This document shows, one piece after another, positions 6,612 to 12,655 of a stretch of DNA of 12,655 bases. The notes under the pieces are model-generated. The model worked only from the letters and a program-made list of their open reading frames with translations, searched no databases and was not told where the DNA came from. The translations under genes were made by a program, and so were the position numbers. Origin of the DNA: JAAFHS01 sp043751715 (GTDB lineage Bacteria > Pseudomonadota > Alphaproteobacteria > Rhodobacterales > Rhodobacteraceae); assembly GCA_043751715.1 (NCBI GenBank), contig JAYUZO010000239.1, positions 1 to 12,655 of the forward strand, written 5' to 3'. Positions within the stretch are counted from its first letter, which is position 1; every line of letters starts with the position of its first letter.

Positions 6612-8180
6612 TTGGCGCGCATTATCGTTTGGTCATTTGTGCTGCTGATCCCAATTGCGTATGCCGCCACTGTGGTTGCGCTTCCGAATTTTTCAGGCCT
6701 TCGGGTAAGACCTTATGTTTTACTTGTCATTCTGGTGATGCTGGCATTCGGCATGCCGGTGTTTCAAAGGCCGCATCGGACTTTTTGGATTGTCGTTCCT
6801 GCTGCAATTGCCCTGATCCCGGCTGTGGTCATTGCAAGATCGTTTGGTCGAATCGACATGCTTGCAATCTGGTTTCACGCAGATTTCGGGATGGCGGGTG
6901 CAACGCTGGAGGGGCTGCGGTCACAGATCCTGTGGGCCGTTTCGACCACAGTTATGCTTGTGGGATGTTTTGCGCTGCTCGCAGGCCTGTGGAGGTGGCG
7001 CCAACGTGGCATGATCCTGCTGACACTCGGGTTGATTGGCCTGAACCCGTTTGTGCGGGCCGTGGCTTTGGATACGCTGACACCGGGCATCACATCAGAT
7101 CTTTTCGAACGGTTTGCGGCCCCCGTCCTTGTAACGGTTGCGCCGGATAGACCCGATGTTGTCGTGATCTATCTTGAGGGCACAGATCGCCAGTATGCCG
7201 ATCCAGAGGTGTGGGGTGACCTGTATGCACCCCTGAAAACGCTTGCCGCCGAGGGGGCTGCATTTACGCGCGTCGGTCAGATGACCGGAACAAACTGGAG
7301 CCTTGCCGGCATGGTCGCCACGCAGTGCGGCGTGCCGGTGATGCCGTTCGGGCTGTTTTATAAATTCAACTACATCAGGCTTGACGCATTCATGCCGGGC
7401 CTGACCTGTCTGGGTGATGTCGCGCTGCAGAAAGGCTATGACACAACCTATGTGGTTGGCGGCGAATTGGCCTTTGGCGGGATTGGCAGCTTTTATGCGA
7501 CGCATGGTTTCCGAAACATGATCGGCGCTGTCGAGATCCGGGCGCGTTATCCGGCTGATACGGTTGCAAGTGCATTTGGGGGTTGGGTCCTGGATGACCA
7601 GATTGTCTTTGACACGGCCCGGCAGGAACTGGATCGCATGGTGTCGCAAACGGCCCCCTTTCTGCTGGTGGTCGAAACCATCGGCCCGCATGACATGAAA
7701 GGAGTCCTGTCGCGGCGCTGCAATGACGGGAAAACCGCAGCGCTGTCGCCGGACGTGGCAAAAGTAGTGCAGTGTCTGCTGGATGGCACGCTGTCATTTG
7801 TGCGGGAAACCCAAAGGCTGCATGCGGCGACGCGGCCAGATCGCGATTTGCGCTTTGTGACCCTGTCAGATCATCTGTCGCACAGCACGGGCATGTTGCC
7901 CATGGTTGCCCCTGCCTATGCCGGGGCGAACACGGCGATTTTTGTAGGGGGGCCATTGCGCGGCGGTCAACAGGTTCACAAACCGGGTGCAATGATCGAC
8001 ATCTATCCCACGATGCTGGAATGGCTTGGCTTTGCCGCGGCCCCGGTGTCGGCTGGTCTGGGCCAATCCCTGCTTGGGCAACAGCCAACGGTTGTTGAGG
8101 TTCATGGCATGGCAACGCTGGACCGGATGGTGACAAGTGATGTGCCCCTTTCAAAGGCCATCTGGGGCATTGAACAGTAG
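6612..8180 (+). CDS. OpgB-like membrane phosphoglycerol/phosphoethanolamine transferase, alkaline phosphatase superfamily
   Basis: A 522-residue integral membrane enzyme with about five N-terminal transmembrane segments (roughly residues 4-24, 33-51, 57-76, 106-127, 133-153) and a periplasmic sulfatase-like catalytic domain from about 180. Metal-site and nucleophile signatures are VVIYLEG (Glu189), TGTNWSLAGM (Thr227, likely nucleophile), ETIGPHD (His360) and LSDH (Asp420, His421). The stretch TNWSLAGMVATQCGVP closely resembles E. coli OpgB, which moves phosphoglycerol from phosphatidylglycerol to periplasmic glucans; LtaS-type enzymes share the fold. It is much shorter than E. coli OpgB and lacks its C-terminal region. 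The start is TTG at 6612: a stop lies upstream at 6579-6581, no ATG precedes the first membrane segment, and CGGA is a weak ribosome site. Codon use looks less GC-rich than in neighbours. The substrate is uncertain. Confidence 0.82.
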   Translation: MARIIVWSFVLLIPIAYAATVVALPNFSGLRVRPYVLLVILVMLAFGMPVFQRPHRTFWIVVPAAIALIPAVVIARSFGRIDMLAIWFHADFGMAGATLEGLRSQILWAVSTTVMLVGCFALLAGLWRWRQRGMILLTLGLIGLNPFVRAVALDTLTPGITSDLFERFAAPVLVTVAPDRPDVVVIYLEGTDRQYADPEVWGDLYAPLKTLAAEGAAFTRVGQMTGTNWSLAGMVATQCGVPVMPFGLFYKFNYIRLDAFMPGLTCLGDVALQKGYDTTYVVGGELAFGGIGSFYATHGFRNMIGAVEIRARYPADTVASAFGGWVLDDQIVFDTARQELDRMVSQTAPFLLVVETIGPHDMKGVLSRRCNDGKTAALSPDVAKVVQCLLDGTLSFVRETQRLHAATRPDRDLRFVTLSDHLSHSTGMLPMVAPAYAGANTAIFVGGPLRGGQQVHKPGAMIDIYPTMLEWLGFAAAPVSAGLGQSLLGQQPTVVEVHGMATLDRMVTSDVPLSKAIWGIEQ

Positions 8181-8203
8181 CGTTGCGCGCCTGCGGCCAG
8201 CCT

Positions 8204-8231
8204 AAGCGTGCTTGCGGCGCGCGGCGCGCTT
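8204..8231. other. GC-rich hairpin before ychF
   Basis: AAGCGTGC at 8204-8211 and GCGCGCTT at 8224-8231 form an 8-bp stem with one G-T pair and a 12-base loop, between the opgB-like gene and ychF. No T run follows. It could weakly separate the two transcripts, or be a chance product of the GC-rich spacer. No clear separate ychF promoter is visible. Confidence 0.25.
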
Positions 8232-8268
8232 CGGTATGGCATTGCCAATTCTGCAGCAGGGGCGTGGC

Positions 8269-9366
8269 ATGGGTTTCAAGATGGGCATCGTGGGCCTTCC
8301 GAATGTCGGAAAGTCGACGCTTTTCAACGCGCTGACCCGCACGGCGGCGGCGCAGGCGGCAAACTTTCCGTTTTGCACGATTGAACCGAACGTGGGTGAG
8401 GTGGCCGTGCCCGATGCGCGGCTGGACAAGCTGGCAGTGATTGCGGGCAGCAAGCAGATCATTCCCACGCGGATGACGTTTGTCGATATCGCAGGGCTGG
8501 TGCGCGGGGCCAGTAAGGGTGAGGGGTTGGGCAACCAGTTTCTGGCCAACATCCGCGAATGCGATGCGATTGCCCATGTGCTGCGCTGCTTTGAAGACGG
8601 CGATATCACGCATGTGGAAGGCAAGATTGACCCGGTTGCCGATGCGGAAACCATTGAAACAGAGCTGATGCTGGCCGATCTGGAGAGCATTGAGCGGCGG
8701 GTGGCGAACCTGGCCAAAAAGCTGCGGGGCGGTGACCAGGAGGTGCAGGATCAACACCGCCTGCTGCTGGCAGCGCAGGTTGCGCTGAACGCAGGCCACC
8801 CGGCACGGACGGTCAAGGTGGACGGTGATGATCAGCGCACATGGCGGCTGTTGCAACTGCTGACGGCCAAGCCCGTGCTGTTTGTGTGCAACGTCGAAGA
8901 GGCCTGTGCGGCCAATGGCAATGCGCAATCCGCGCGCGTGGCGGCAATGGCAAAGGCCCAAGGGGCAGCGTCAGTGGTGATTTCGGCGCGGATCGAGGAA
9001 GAGATCAGCCAACTGGCCGATGATGAGGCGGCGATGTTTCTGGAGGAAATGGGCCTGCATGAGGCGGGGTTGGACCGGTTGATCAAGGCGGGCTACACGC
9101 TGCTGGGTCTGGCGACCTATTTCACCGTTGGCCCCAAGGAGGCGCGGGCCTGGACGATTCCTGCGGGCACGCTGGCGCCACAGGCGGCAGGCGTAATTCA
9201 CGGTGATTTCGAGAAAGGCTTCATCCGGTCAGAAACCGTGGCCTATGCGGATTACATCGCCGGCAACGGTGAGGCGGGGGCCAAGGAAGCGGGCAAGTTC
9301 CGGGTGGAAGGCAAGACCTATGAGGTCAAGGACGGGGATGTGCTGCACTTTCTGTTCAGCGGCTAG
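8269..9366 (+). CDS. ychF: Ribosome-associated P-loop GTPase/ATPase YchF (OLA1 family)
   Basis: A 365-residue Obg-related P-loop protein. The N-terminus MGFKMGIVGLPNVGKSTLFN is nearly diagnostic, with the Walker A loop GLPNVGKS. The G3 motif is DIAGLVRGASKGEG. The G4 position reads CNVEE instead of NKxD, the family hallmark that relaxes guanine specificity toward ATP. A coiled-coil helical insert (about 125-170) and a C-terminal TGS domain (YFTVGPKEARAWTIPAGT, HGDFEKGFIRSE) complete the family order. ATG at 8269 has AGGGG six bases upstream; in-frame ATGs further upstream would add an untypical extension. YchF binds ribosomes and has been linked to oxidative stress and translation control. 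It is a conserved housekeeping gene and shows nothing abnormal. Confidence 0.97.
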   Translation: MGFKMGIVGLPNVGKSTLFNALTRTAAAQAANFPFCTIEPNVGEVAVPDARLDKLAVIAGSKQIIPTRMTFVDIAGLVRGASKGEGLGNQFLANIRECDAIAHVLRCFEDGDITHVEGKIDPVADAETIETELMLADLESIERRVANLAKKLRGGDQEVQDQHRLLLAAQVALNAGHPARTVKVDGDDQRTWRLLQLLTAKPVLFVCNVEEACAANGNAQSARVAAMAKAQGAASVVISARIEEEISQLADDEAAMFLEEMGLHEAGLDRLIKAGYTLLGLATYFTVGPKEARAWTIPAGTLAPQAAGVIHGDFEKGFIRSETVAYADYIAGNGEAGAKEAGKFRVEGKTYEVKDGDVLHFLFSG

Positions 9367-9383
9367 CGTCCGTTTGGTAAAAT

Positions 9384-9409
9384 GCAGCCGTCGTGTGACG
9401 GGCGGCTGC
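9384..9409 (-). terminator. Intrinsic terminator between convergent ychF and the desaturase-methyltransferase gene
   Basis: GCAGCCGTC (9384-9392) pairs with GGCGGCTGC (9401-9409) as a 9-bp stem with one G-T pair and an 8-base loop. On the minus strand it is followed by ATTTTACC, a short T run, so it suits the minus-strand gene ending at 9448. It may also stop ychF transcripts partially. Confidence 0.6.
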
Positions 9410-9447
9410 GGGTGATATTCTTGCGGCAATCGCCACTCGGAGGCGGA

Positions 9448-10965
9448 TCACGCCTGACGCACCTTTGGCTCGACCGTTGCTTCCAGCCAGGCCAGACGCA
9501 GGCCGGGGATCAGCATGGGCACGCGGCGGGCATAATCGGTGTATTCTGGAAAGCTGTCGCGCAGAACCGATTCCTCATACTGGGCGCGGCGTACTTGCAA
9601 GACCAGCCACAGGCCACCCACGGCAAAGGCAAAGGCCGTGCCATGGGCCAGAACGACGCCAACAATCATCAGCACTTCGGCGGCATACAGCGGATGGCGG
9701 ACAATGCCGTAAGCACCTTGGGTTTTCAGCGCGCGCGATGTTGCCATGATGGAAAATGAACGGCCCAGCTGGATCAGGCAACGGATCGACAGGATCGATC
9801 CGGCGATGATGATCACGGTGGAAAACGCGCGCATCGGGGCGGAAATGGCATCGGCGGGCATCACGATCAGCAGTGACATGATAAAGGTGCCGGTGACGGC
9901 GACAATGCGGGGGGTGATCCCGGCAGCGGACGACCGGGGGGGCAGGCGGGTGATGGTGAAATACAGGATCACGGCCAGAAAGGCGGCACTGACGAGTTGC
10001 GAGGCCAACGCAAGGCCCCACAGCGGAATGGCGTCACGGTAGGTGATCAGCGCCTGAATCGCGCCAACCTGTTTCCACGCCAGAAAGCCAAAGATCATCA
10101 GCATGGCAAGTTTGCCCAGCCGGTCTTCAAGGGGGGAGGTGGTTTCGACGGTTGACATGGGGATGTTTGACATGGGGGTCCTCATTTTTGTGATGGTGCG
10201 GCGTGTCATCCGGACAATGGCCTGAAAGGGCTGGATCAGTTGCATGGGGTAATTGCGGGGCATGGGTTTGGTCAGGCCGTAGGCCTGCGGTTGGCGCTTG
10301 AACGGCAGGAAAACAGTACCGGCGATCACGTCGATCAGCGAAAACTGCCCGGCAAAGTTGCGATCATAGGCATCGCGTTCATTGGCATGGTGCCAGTGAT
10401 GGTATTCGGGCGATGCGATAAGCCATTTCAGCGGGCCGAAATTCAGCTTGATATTGGCATGCAGCAGCAGGGTATGGGCCTGATAAATCGCCTGATGGAT
10501 GATCAACGCCTCAAGCGAAAAGCCAAGGCACCAGATCGGCAGCAGGGCGAAGGTATTGGTAAAGATCATGTCCATCGGGTGAATCCGGTGGCTGGCAAGC
10601 CAATCCATTTCCTCGATCGAATGGTGCACGGCGTGGAATTTCCACAAAAACGGTACGGCGTGGCAAATGCGGTGGGCGGTGTAATAGCCGATGTCGGCAA
10701 TGACCATGGCCCCAATGACCTGCGCCCAGATCGGCATGGTGCCAATCCACGGCGTGGGGTTTGGGCCGAACAGAAAGGTGAAGCCAGCCATGAAACCCGC
10801 GGCCACGATGGTAAAGCCTGCACGGATCAAAAAGCCGTTCAGCAAAACGTAAAGCACGTCATTGGCCCAGTCGCGCCGCAGGGTGGGCTGATCGGCATGC
10901 AAGGGCAACAGCCGCTCAAGCGGAATAAAGATGCAGGCGAGGATGAAAATGGCGGTGTAATCCAA
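9448..10965 (-). CDS. Sterol desaturase/fatty acid hydroxylase fused to isoprenylcysteine methyltransferase-like domain
   Basis: A 505-residue membrane protein with two modules. Residues 1-255 are a fatty acid hydroxylase/sterol desaturase domain, with membrane segments and di-iron histidine clusters HRICH (98-102), HAVHH (111-115), SHRIH (125-129) and HHWHH (189-193). Residues 270-505 carry several more membrane segments and an ICMT/PEMT-like methyltransferase core (GRSFSIMATSRALKTQGAYG, IVRHPLYAAE, YEESVLRDSFPEYTDYARRV). The join at 256-270 is Met-rich and looks like a gene boundary: an ATG at 10173 has AGGA 5 bases before it. I chose TTG at 10965 as start, since AGGG stands 7 bases upstream and it opens at the first membrane segment; the frame goes on to a GTG at 11160 through unlikely sequence that holds the tRNA promoter. 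The products may modify lipids; the substrates are unknown. It may be two genes (see findings). Confidence 0.82.
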   Translation of the reverse strand: MDYTAIFILACIFIPLERLLPLHADQPTLRRDWANDVLYVLLNGFLIRAGFTIVAAGFMAGFTFLFGPNPTPWIGTMPIWAQVIGAMVIADIGYYTAHRICHAVPFLWKFHAVHHSIEEMDWLASHRIHPMDMIFTNTFALLPIWCLGFSLEALIIHQAIYQAHTLLLHANIKLNFGPLKWLIASPEYHHWHHANERDAYDRNFAGQFSLIDVIAGTVFLPFKRQPQAYGLTKPMPRNYPMQLIQPFQAIVRMTRRTITKMRTPMSNIPMSTVETTSPLEDRLGKLAMLMIFGFLAWKQVGAIQALITYRDAIPLWGLALASQLVSAAFLAVILYFTITRLPPRSSAAGITPRIVAVTGTFIMSLLIVMPADAISAPMRAFSTVIIIAGSILSIRCLIQLGRSFSIMATSRALKTQGAYGIVRHPLYAAEVLMIVGVVLAHGTAFAFAVGGLWLVLQVRRAQYEESVLRDSFPEYTDYARRVPMLIPGLRLAWLEATVEPKVRQA

Positions 10966-11128
10966 CGGTTTGCCCTGTGGTTTGTGCGCTTTTGCCGGGT
11001 TATCGCGGCGCAGCGTGGCGGAAATAAGGAAAACCCTTGTCGCGCTTTGGGAAACAATGGTGGTTTCTGCTGCTATCAGGATCGGCGACCGGCACCGGTG
11101 GTGTCCGCCGGACCCGCCGCTTTCCCCC

Positions 11129-11157
11129 TTGCTCCGCCTGCGTGGCCCGGTTAAATA
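11129..11157 (+). promoter_or_regulatory. Putative promoter of tRNA-Ser
   Basis: TTGCTC at 11129-11134 and TTAAAT at 11151-11156 (16-base spacer; TAAATA with 17 bases is an alternative) stand just before the tRNA, giving a predicted start near 11163 and a very short leader. The -35 is weak. The position fits a stable-RNA promoter and argues that the minus-strand reading frame does not truly begin at 11160. Confidence 0.4.
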
Positions 11158-11166
11158 CACACTGTC

Positions 11167-11256
11167 GGAAGCGTGGCTGAGAGGCCGAAAGCACTCGGTT
11201 GCTAACTGAGCGTAGGGGGAACCCTACCGTGGGTTCGAATCCCACCGCTTCCGCCA
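11167..11256 (+). tRNA. tRNA-Ser (anticodon GCU)
   Basis: A full class II tRNA of 90 bases. The acceptor stem GGAAGCG (11167-11173) pairs with CGCTTCC (11246-11252), followed by discriminator G and an encoded CCA (11254-11256). The anticodon stem CTCGG/CTGAG flanks the loop TTGCTAA with GCT at 11201-11203, so it decodes AGC and AGU serine codons. The long variable arm GTAGGG-GGAA-CCCTAC is typical of tRNA-Ser, and the T arm GTGGG-TTCGAAT-CCCAC is intact. Its 3' end is a common target of tyrosine-recombinase integration, and accessory-type genes begin downstream. Confidence 0.98.
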
Positions 11257-11666
11257 ATTCCCTGTTTCTGGCCGTCCCGCACAGTCCCGCGTTGAGTTAT
11301 TTTATTCAATGATTTCCGGGAATTGCGGGCGTTTGGGTTTCTGCGCGTCCCGCCAGGTCACCCTTGGGTTGCCTGAATCCCGGTTTTGAGCTGGGACAAA
11401 GGCTAGGATGCCTGGTTCGAAGGAGGGTTCCAAACCCAAGGATTCGCGTTATGAACTAGGGACGACCGGGGGCAGGTCAGCAGGTGTGATCAGGTTAATG
11501 GCTAGCAATATCAGTGTGATATCGTGGGTATACTGCCGGACGGACGGTTGAAATGGCGAGTTTGTTCCAACCATTCCGGCCCGGTTGACAGCTGCTCTAC
11601 GTCTTGGTCATCACAAACCAAGCCAAAATGCTTGCAAATATTGATAGCACGTCTTATCTAGGCCAA
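11257..11666. other. 410-base spacer after tRNA-Ser without a recognisable gene
   Basis: I find no convincing coding sequence on either strand. Visible elements: three direct copies of GTCCCGC at 11274-11280, 11284-11290 and 11347-11353; an AT-rich patch near 11297-11315; an interrupted palindrome ATATCA-GTG-TGATAT at 11508-11522; and a TTGACA at 11585-11590 that could be the -35 of hicAB, though the matching -10 (TCATCA, 17 bases on) is poor. Such a spacer after a tRNA could be the decayed attachment end of an integrated element, but there is no integrase to support it. Confidence 0.5.
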
Positions 11667-11921
11667 ATGAACAGCAAGCACCGCAAGACCCTTGCCATAG
11701 TCTTCACCGACCCGGTGTCTGGCACAATCGAGTGGTCGGCGGTTGAAAGCTTGCTGTTGGCCGCAGGGGCGCGGCTGATCGCAGGCAACGGATCGCGGGT
11801 GCATTGCGCGTAGGATGGCGAGGTAGGGACGTTTCATCGTCCGCACCCAGCGAAGGAAGCCAAGCGTTACCAGGTACGCGATGCCCGCGACTTCTTGGAG
11901 CGGATCGGGGTGAAACCATGA
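11667..11921 (+). pseudogene. hicA: HicA-family toxin gene interrupted by an in-frame TAG
   Basis: From ATG at 11667 (AGG five bases upstream) the frame reads 48 residues, MNSKHRKTLAIVFTDP through GNGSRVHCA, and stops at TAG 11811-11813. In the same frame, without any shift, it continues as DGEVGTFHRPHPAKEAKRYQ and ends with FLERIGVKP and TGA at 11919-11921. The joined 84-codon frame has the length and layout of the alphaproteobacterial HicA mRNA-interferase family, in which the FHRPHP region with its histidines lies behind the stop. So a single sense-to-TAG change appears to have removed the second half. The final TGA overlaps the hicB ATG (ATGA), the normal toxin-antitoxin arrangement. The remaining 48 residues are probably inactive unless the stop is read through. 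Confidence 0.82.
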
Positions 11922-12259
11922 CCAACACCATGAACTACAAGGGCTATTCCGCCCGGATCGGGTACGACGACGATGACGCGATTTTCACTGGCCGCATTGC
12001 CGGTATTCGCGATGGGGTAGGATTTCATGCCGACACGGTGGAAGGGCTTCGTAAAGCCTTTCACGAAGCGGTCGAAGACTACATCGAGACTTGCGGAAAG
12101 CTCGGCAAAGAGCCGCAGAAGGCCTACTCCGGACAGGTGATGTTTCGGGTCAGCCCCGAGATTCACCGCAAGGCAGCGCTGGCGGCTGAGTTGTCGGGTA
12201 AGAGCTTGAATCAATGGGCAGAAGAGGTGCTCGATCGCGCGGCAGGGCATACGTTTTAG
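11918..12259 (+). CDS. hicB: HicB-family antitoxin
   Basis: A 113-residue antitoxin. Residues 1-65 form the HicB partial RNase H-like domain (MNYKGYSARIGYDDDDAIFTGRI, then GFHADTVEGLRKAFHEAVEDYI), which in the family covers the toxin. Residues 70-110 are a ribbon-helix-helix DNA-binding domain (SGQVMFRVSPEIHRKAALAAE, then SGKSLNQWAEEVLDRA), used for autoregulation of the operon. ATG at 11918 overlaps the end of the full hicA frame; the upstream extension of the open frame to 11804 is merely the shadow of hicA. The gene looks fully intact although its toxin is broken, so it may now act as an orphan antitoxin or regulator. Confidence 0.92.
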   Translation: MTNTMNYKGYSARIGYDDDDAIFTGRIAGIRDGVGFHADTVEGLRKAFHEAVEDYIETCGKLGKEPQKAYSGQVMFRVSPEIHRKAALAAELSGKSLNQWAEEVLDRAAGHTF

Positions 12260-12310
12260 GTGGGCGATTCAGCTCTCGACAAGGCGGGCTAGCCGCAGGT
12301 TTCGGCCAAT

Positions 12311-12327
12311 GGGCGCCGCTTACGCCC
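12311..12327. other. Small hairpin between hicB and the converging methyltransferase gene
   Basis: GGGCG (12311-12315) and CGCCC (12323-12327) form a 5-bp stem with a 7-base loop in the 97-base spacer between the convergent genes. No T run follows on either strand. It is a weak candidate for a shared transcription end. Confidence 0.25.
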
Positions 12328-12356
12328 TCCCGTATGGCAATCTAGCTGCATGAACC

Positions 12357-12655
12357 TCACGCCGCGAACCTTCCGCCTTCGATCATGCGGGCCTGCCCCA
12401 ACGCGGTCAGGCTTTCCAGCAGGGGTTGGACCGAGGTGGTGCGGGCGCGGGCGAAGTGGCGGGCGATTTCGGCGGGGGTGGCCTGCCCCATCTCTTGCAG
12501 CGTGGCGCGGACGGCGGCGATCTGGTCGGGCAGGCGGGTGGGCCAGGGGGTTTTGGCGGCTGTCGCAATGCTGCCGATGGCGAATTCGGTTTGCTCGCCC
12601 TTGGTGGCGGTGCGGCCTGCGGGGTTTTGGTAATCGGGGCGCAGCCAGCGGATTT
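12357..12655 (-). CDS. C-terminal end of a probable DNA methyltransferase (partial)
   Basis: About 99 codons on the minus strand, open at the window edge and ending with TGA at 12359-12357. The visible part starts IRWLRPDYQNPAG and, after a linker (TPWPTRLPDQI), ends in a winged-helix-like unit: IAAVRATLQEMGQATPAEIA, then TTSVQPLLESLTALGQARMI and EGGRFAA. This tail reminds me of the C-terminus of large class I SAM-dependent DNA methyltransferases (MmeI-like/type IIG family) in alphaproteobacteria. The catalytic motifs lie outside the window, so the name rests on recalled similarity plus the tRNA-HicAB context. It could be another DNA-binding protein. Confidence 0.55.
   Translation of the reverse strand, partial: IRWLRPDYQNPAGRTATKGEQTEFAIGSIATAAKTPWPTRLPDQIAAVRATLQEMGQATPAEIARHFARARTTSVQPLLESLTALGQARMIEGGRFAA

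Noticed and set aside
7390..8961. 523-codon open frame on the minus strand
   Set aside because: It lies antisense to the opgB-like gene and ychF, which both show clear family motifs. Its His-, Gln- and Arg-rich composition is typical of a shadow frame in GC-rich DNA.
10966..11160. N-terminal extension of the desaturase frame up to GTG 11160
   Set aside because: The 65 extra residues are polar and unlike the family, have no ribosome site and overlap the tRNA promoter; TTG at 10965 has a good ribosome site and starts at the first membrane segment.
11000..11257. Minus-strand frame beginning MAEAVGFEPTVGF
   Set aside because: It is the antisense translation of tRNA-Ser, a well-known artefact of automatic gene calling; it also overlaps the tRNA promoter.
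11604..11666. Longer hicA start at GTG 11604
   Set aside because: The extra 21 residues are not family-like. ATG at 11667 has an AGG ribosome site and matches the usual N-terminus.
12370..12377. CTTCCGCC match to the tRNA-Ser 3' end as a second attachment site
   Set aside because: Only 8 bases are shared, and they lie inside the coding tail of the probable methyltransferase where they encode conserved residues; most likely chance.
1..12655. CRISPR arrays, insertion sequences or riboswitches
   Set aside because: No regularly spaced repeats, no transposase frames and no recognisable riboswitch core were seen on reading both strands by eye.

Overview
The window is high-GC DNA that looks like a marine or freshwater Rhodobacterales chromosome (Alphaproteobacteria, Roseobacter-like). 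This rests on protein flavour, gene types, dense ATGA start/stop overlaps and a palindromic CCGGG/CCTGA-type intergenic repeat; it is an inference, not a database result.

Layout. (1) 1-1875, plus strand: a lone Rieske non-haem iron oxygenase alpha subunit whose stop overlaps the start of a two-lobed CbiX/SirB-type tetrapyrrole chelatase. A few codons of an upstream gene end at 29. (2) 2080-2679, plus: a NarL/LuxR-type response regulator, apparently without a partner kinase here, preceded by a 204-base spacer with a hairpin and a 14-base palindrome. (3) 2680-2776: a spacer between convergent genes, holding two inverted copies of a short palindromic repeat. (4) 2777-5508, minus: a PuuA-like glutamine synthetase family ligase and a HemL-like class III aminotransferase, joined by an ATGA overlap, probably an amine-catabolism operon. 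(5) 5580-6371, minus: trpA, the tryptophan synthase alpha chain, without trpB in view. (6) 6612-8180, plus: a membrane alkaline-phosphatase-superfamily enzyme resembling OpgB (phosphoglycerol transferase I), starting with TTG. (7) 8269-9366, plus: the GTPase/ATPase ychF. (8) 9448-10965, minus: a 505-residue reading frame that joins a sterol desaturase/fatty acid hydroxylase domain to an isoprenylcysteine-methyltransferase-like domain. (9) 11167-11256, plus: tRNA-Ser(GCU). (10) 11257-12655: an accessory stretch after the tRNA, with a 410-base mostly non-coding spacer, a hicA toxin gene broken by an in-frame TAG, an intact hicB antitoxin, and the C-terminal end of what is probably a DNA methyltransferase on the minus strand.

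The left two thirds are ordinary metabolic and housekeeping genes. The part right of tRNA-Ser looks like the edge of a genomic island (tRNA, toxin-antitoxin, probable DNA modification gene), but no integrase is visible. The two most interesting details are single-codon or single-base events: the amber codon that disables hicA while leaving hicB intact, and the desaturase-methyltransferase fusion, where removing one A from a run of five would restore a stop codon directly in front of a good ribosome site and ATG. I see no clear sign of a wholly new multi-gene system.
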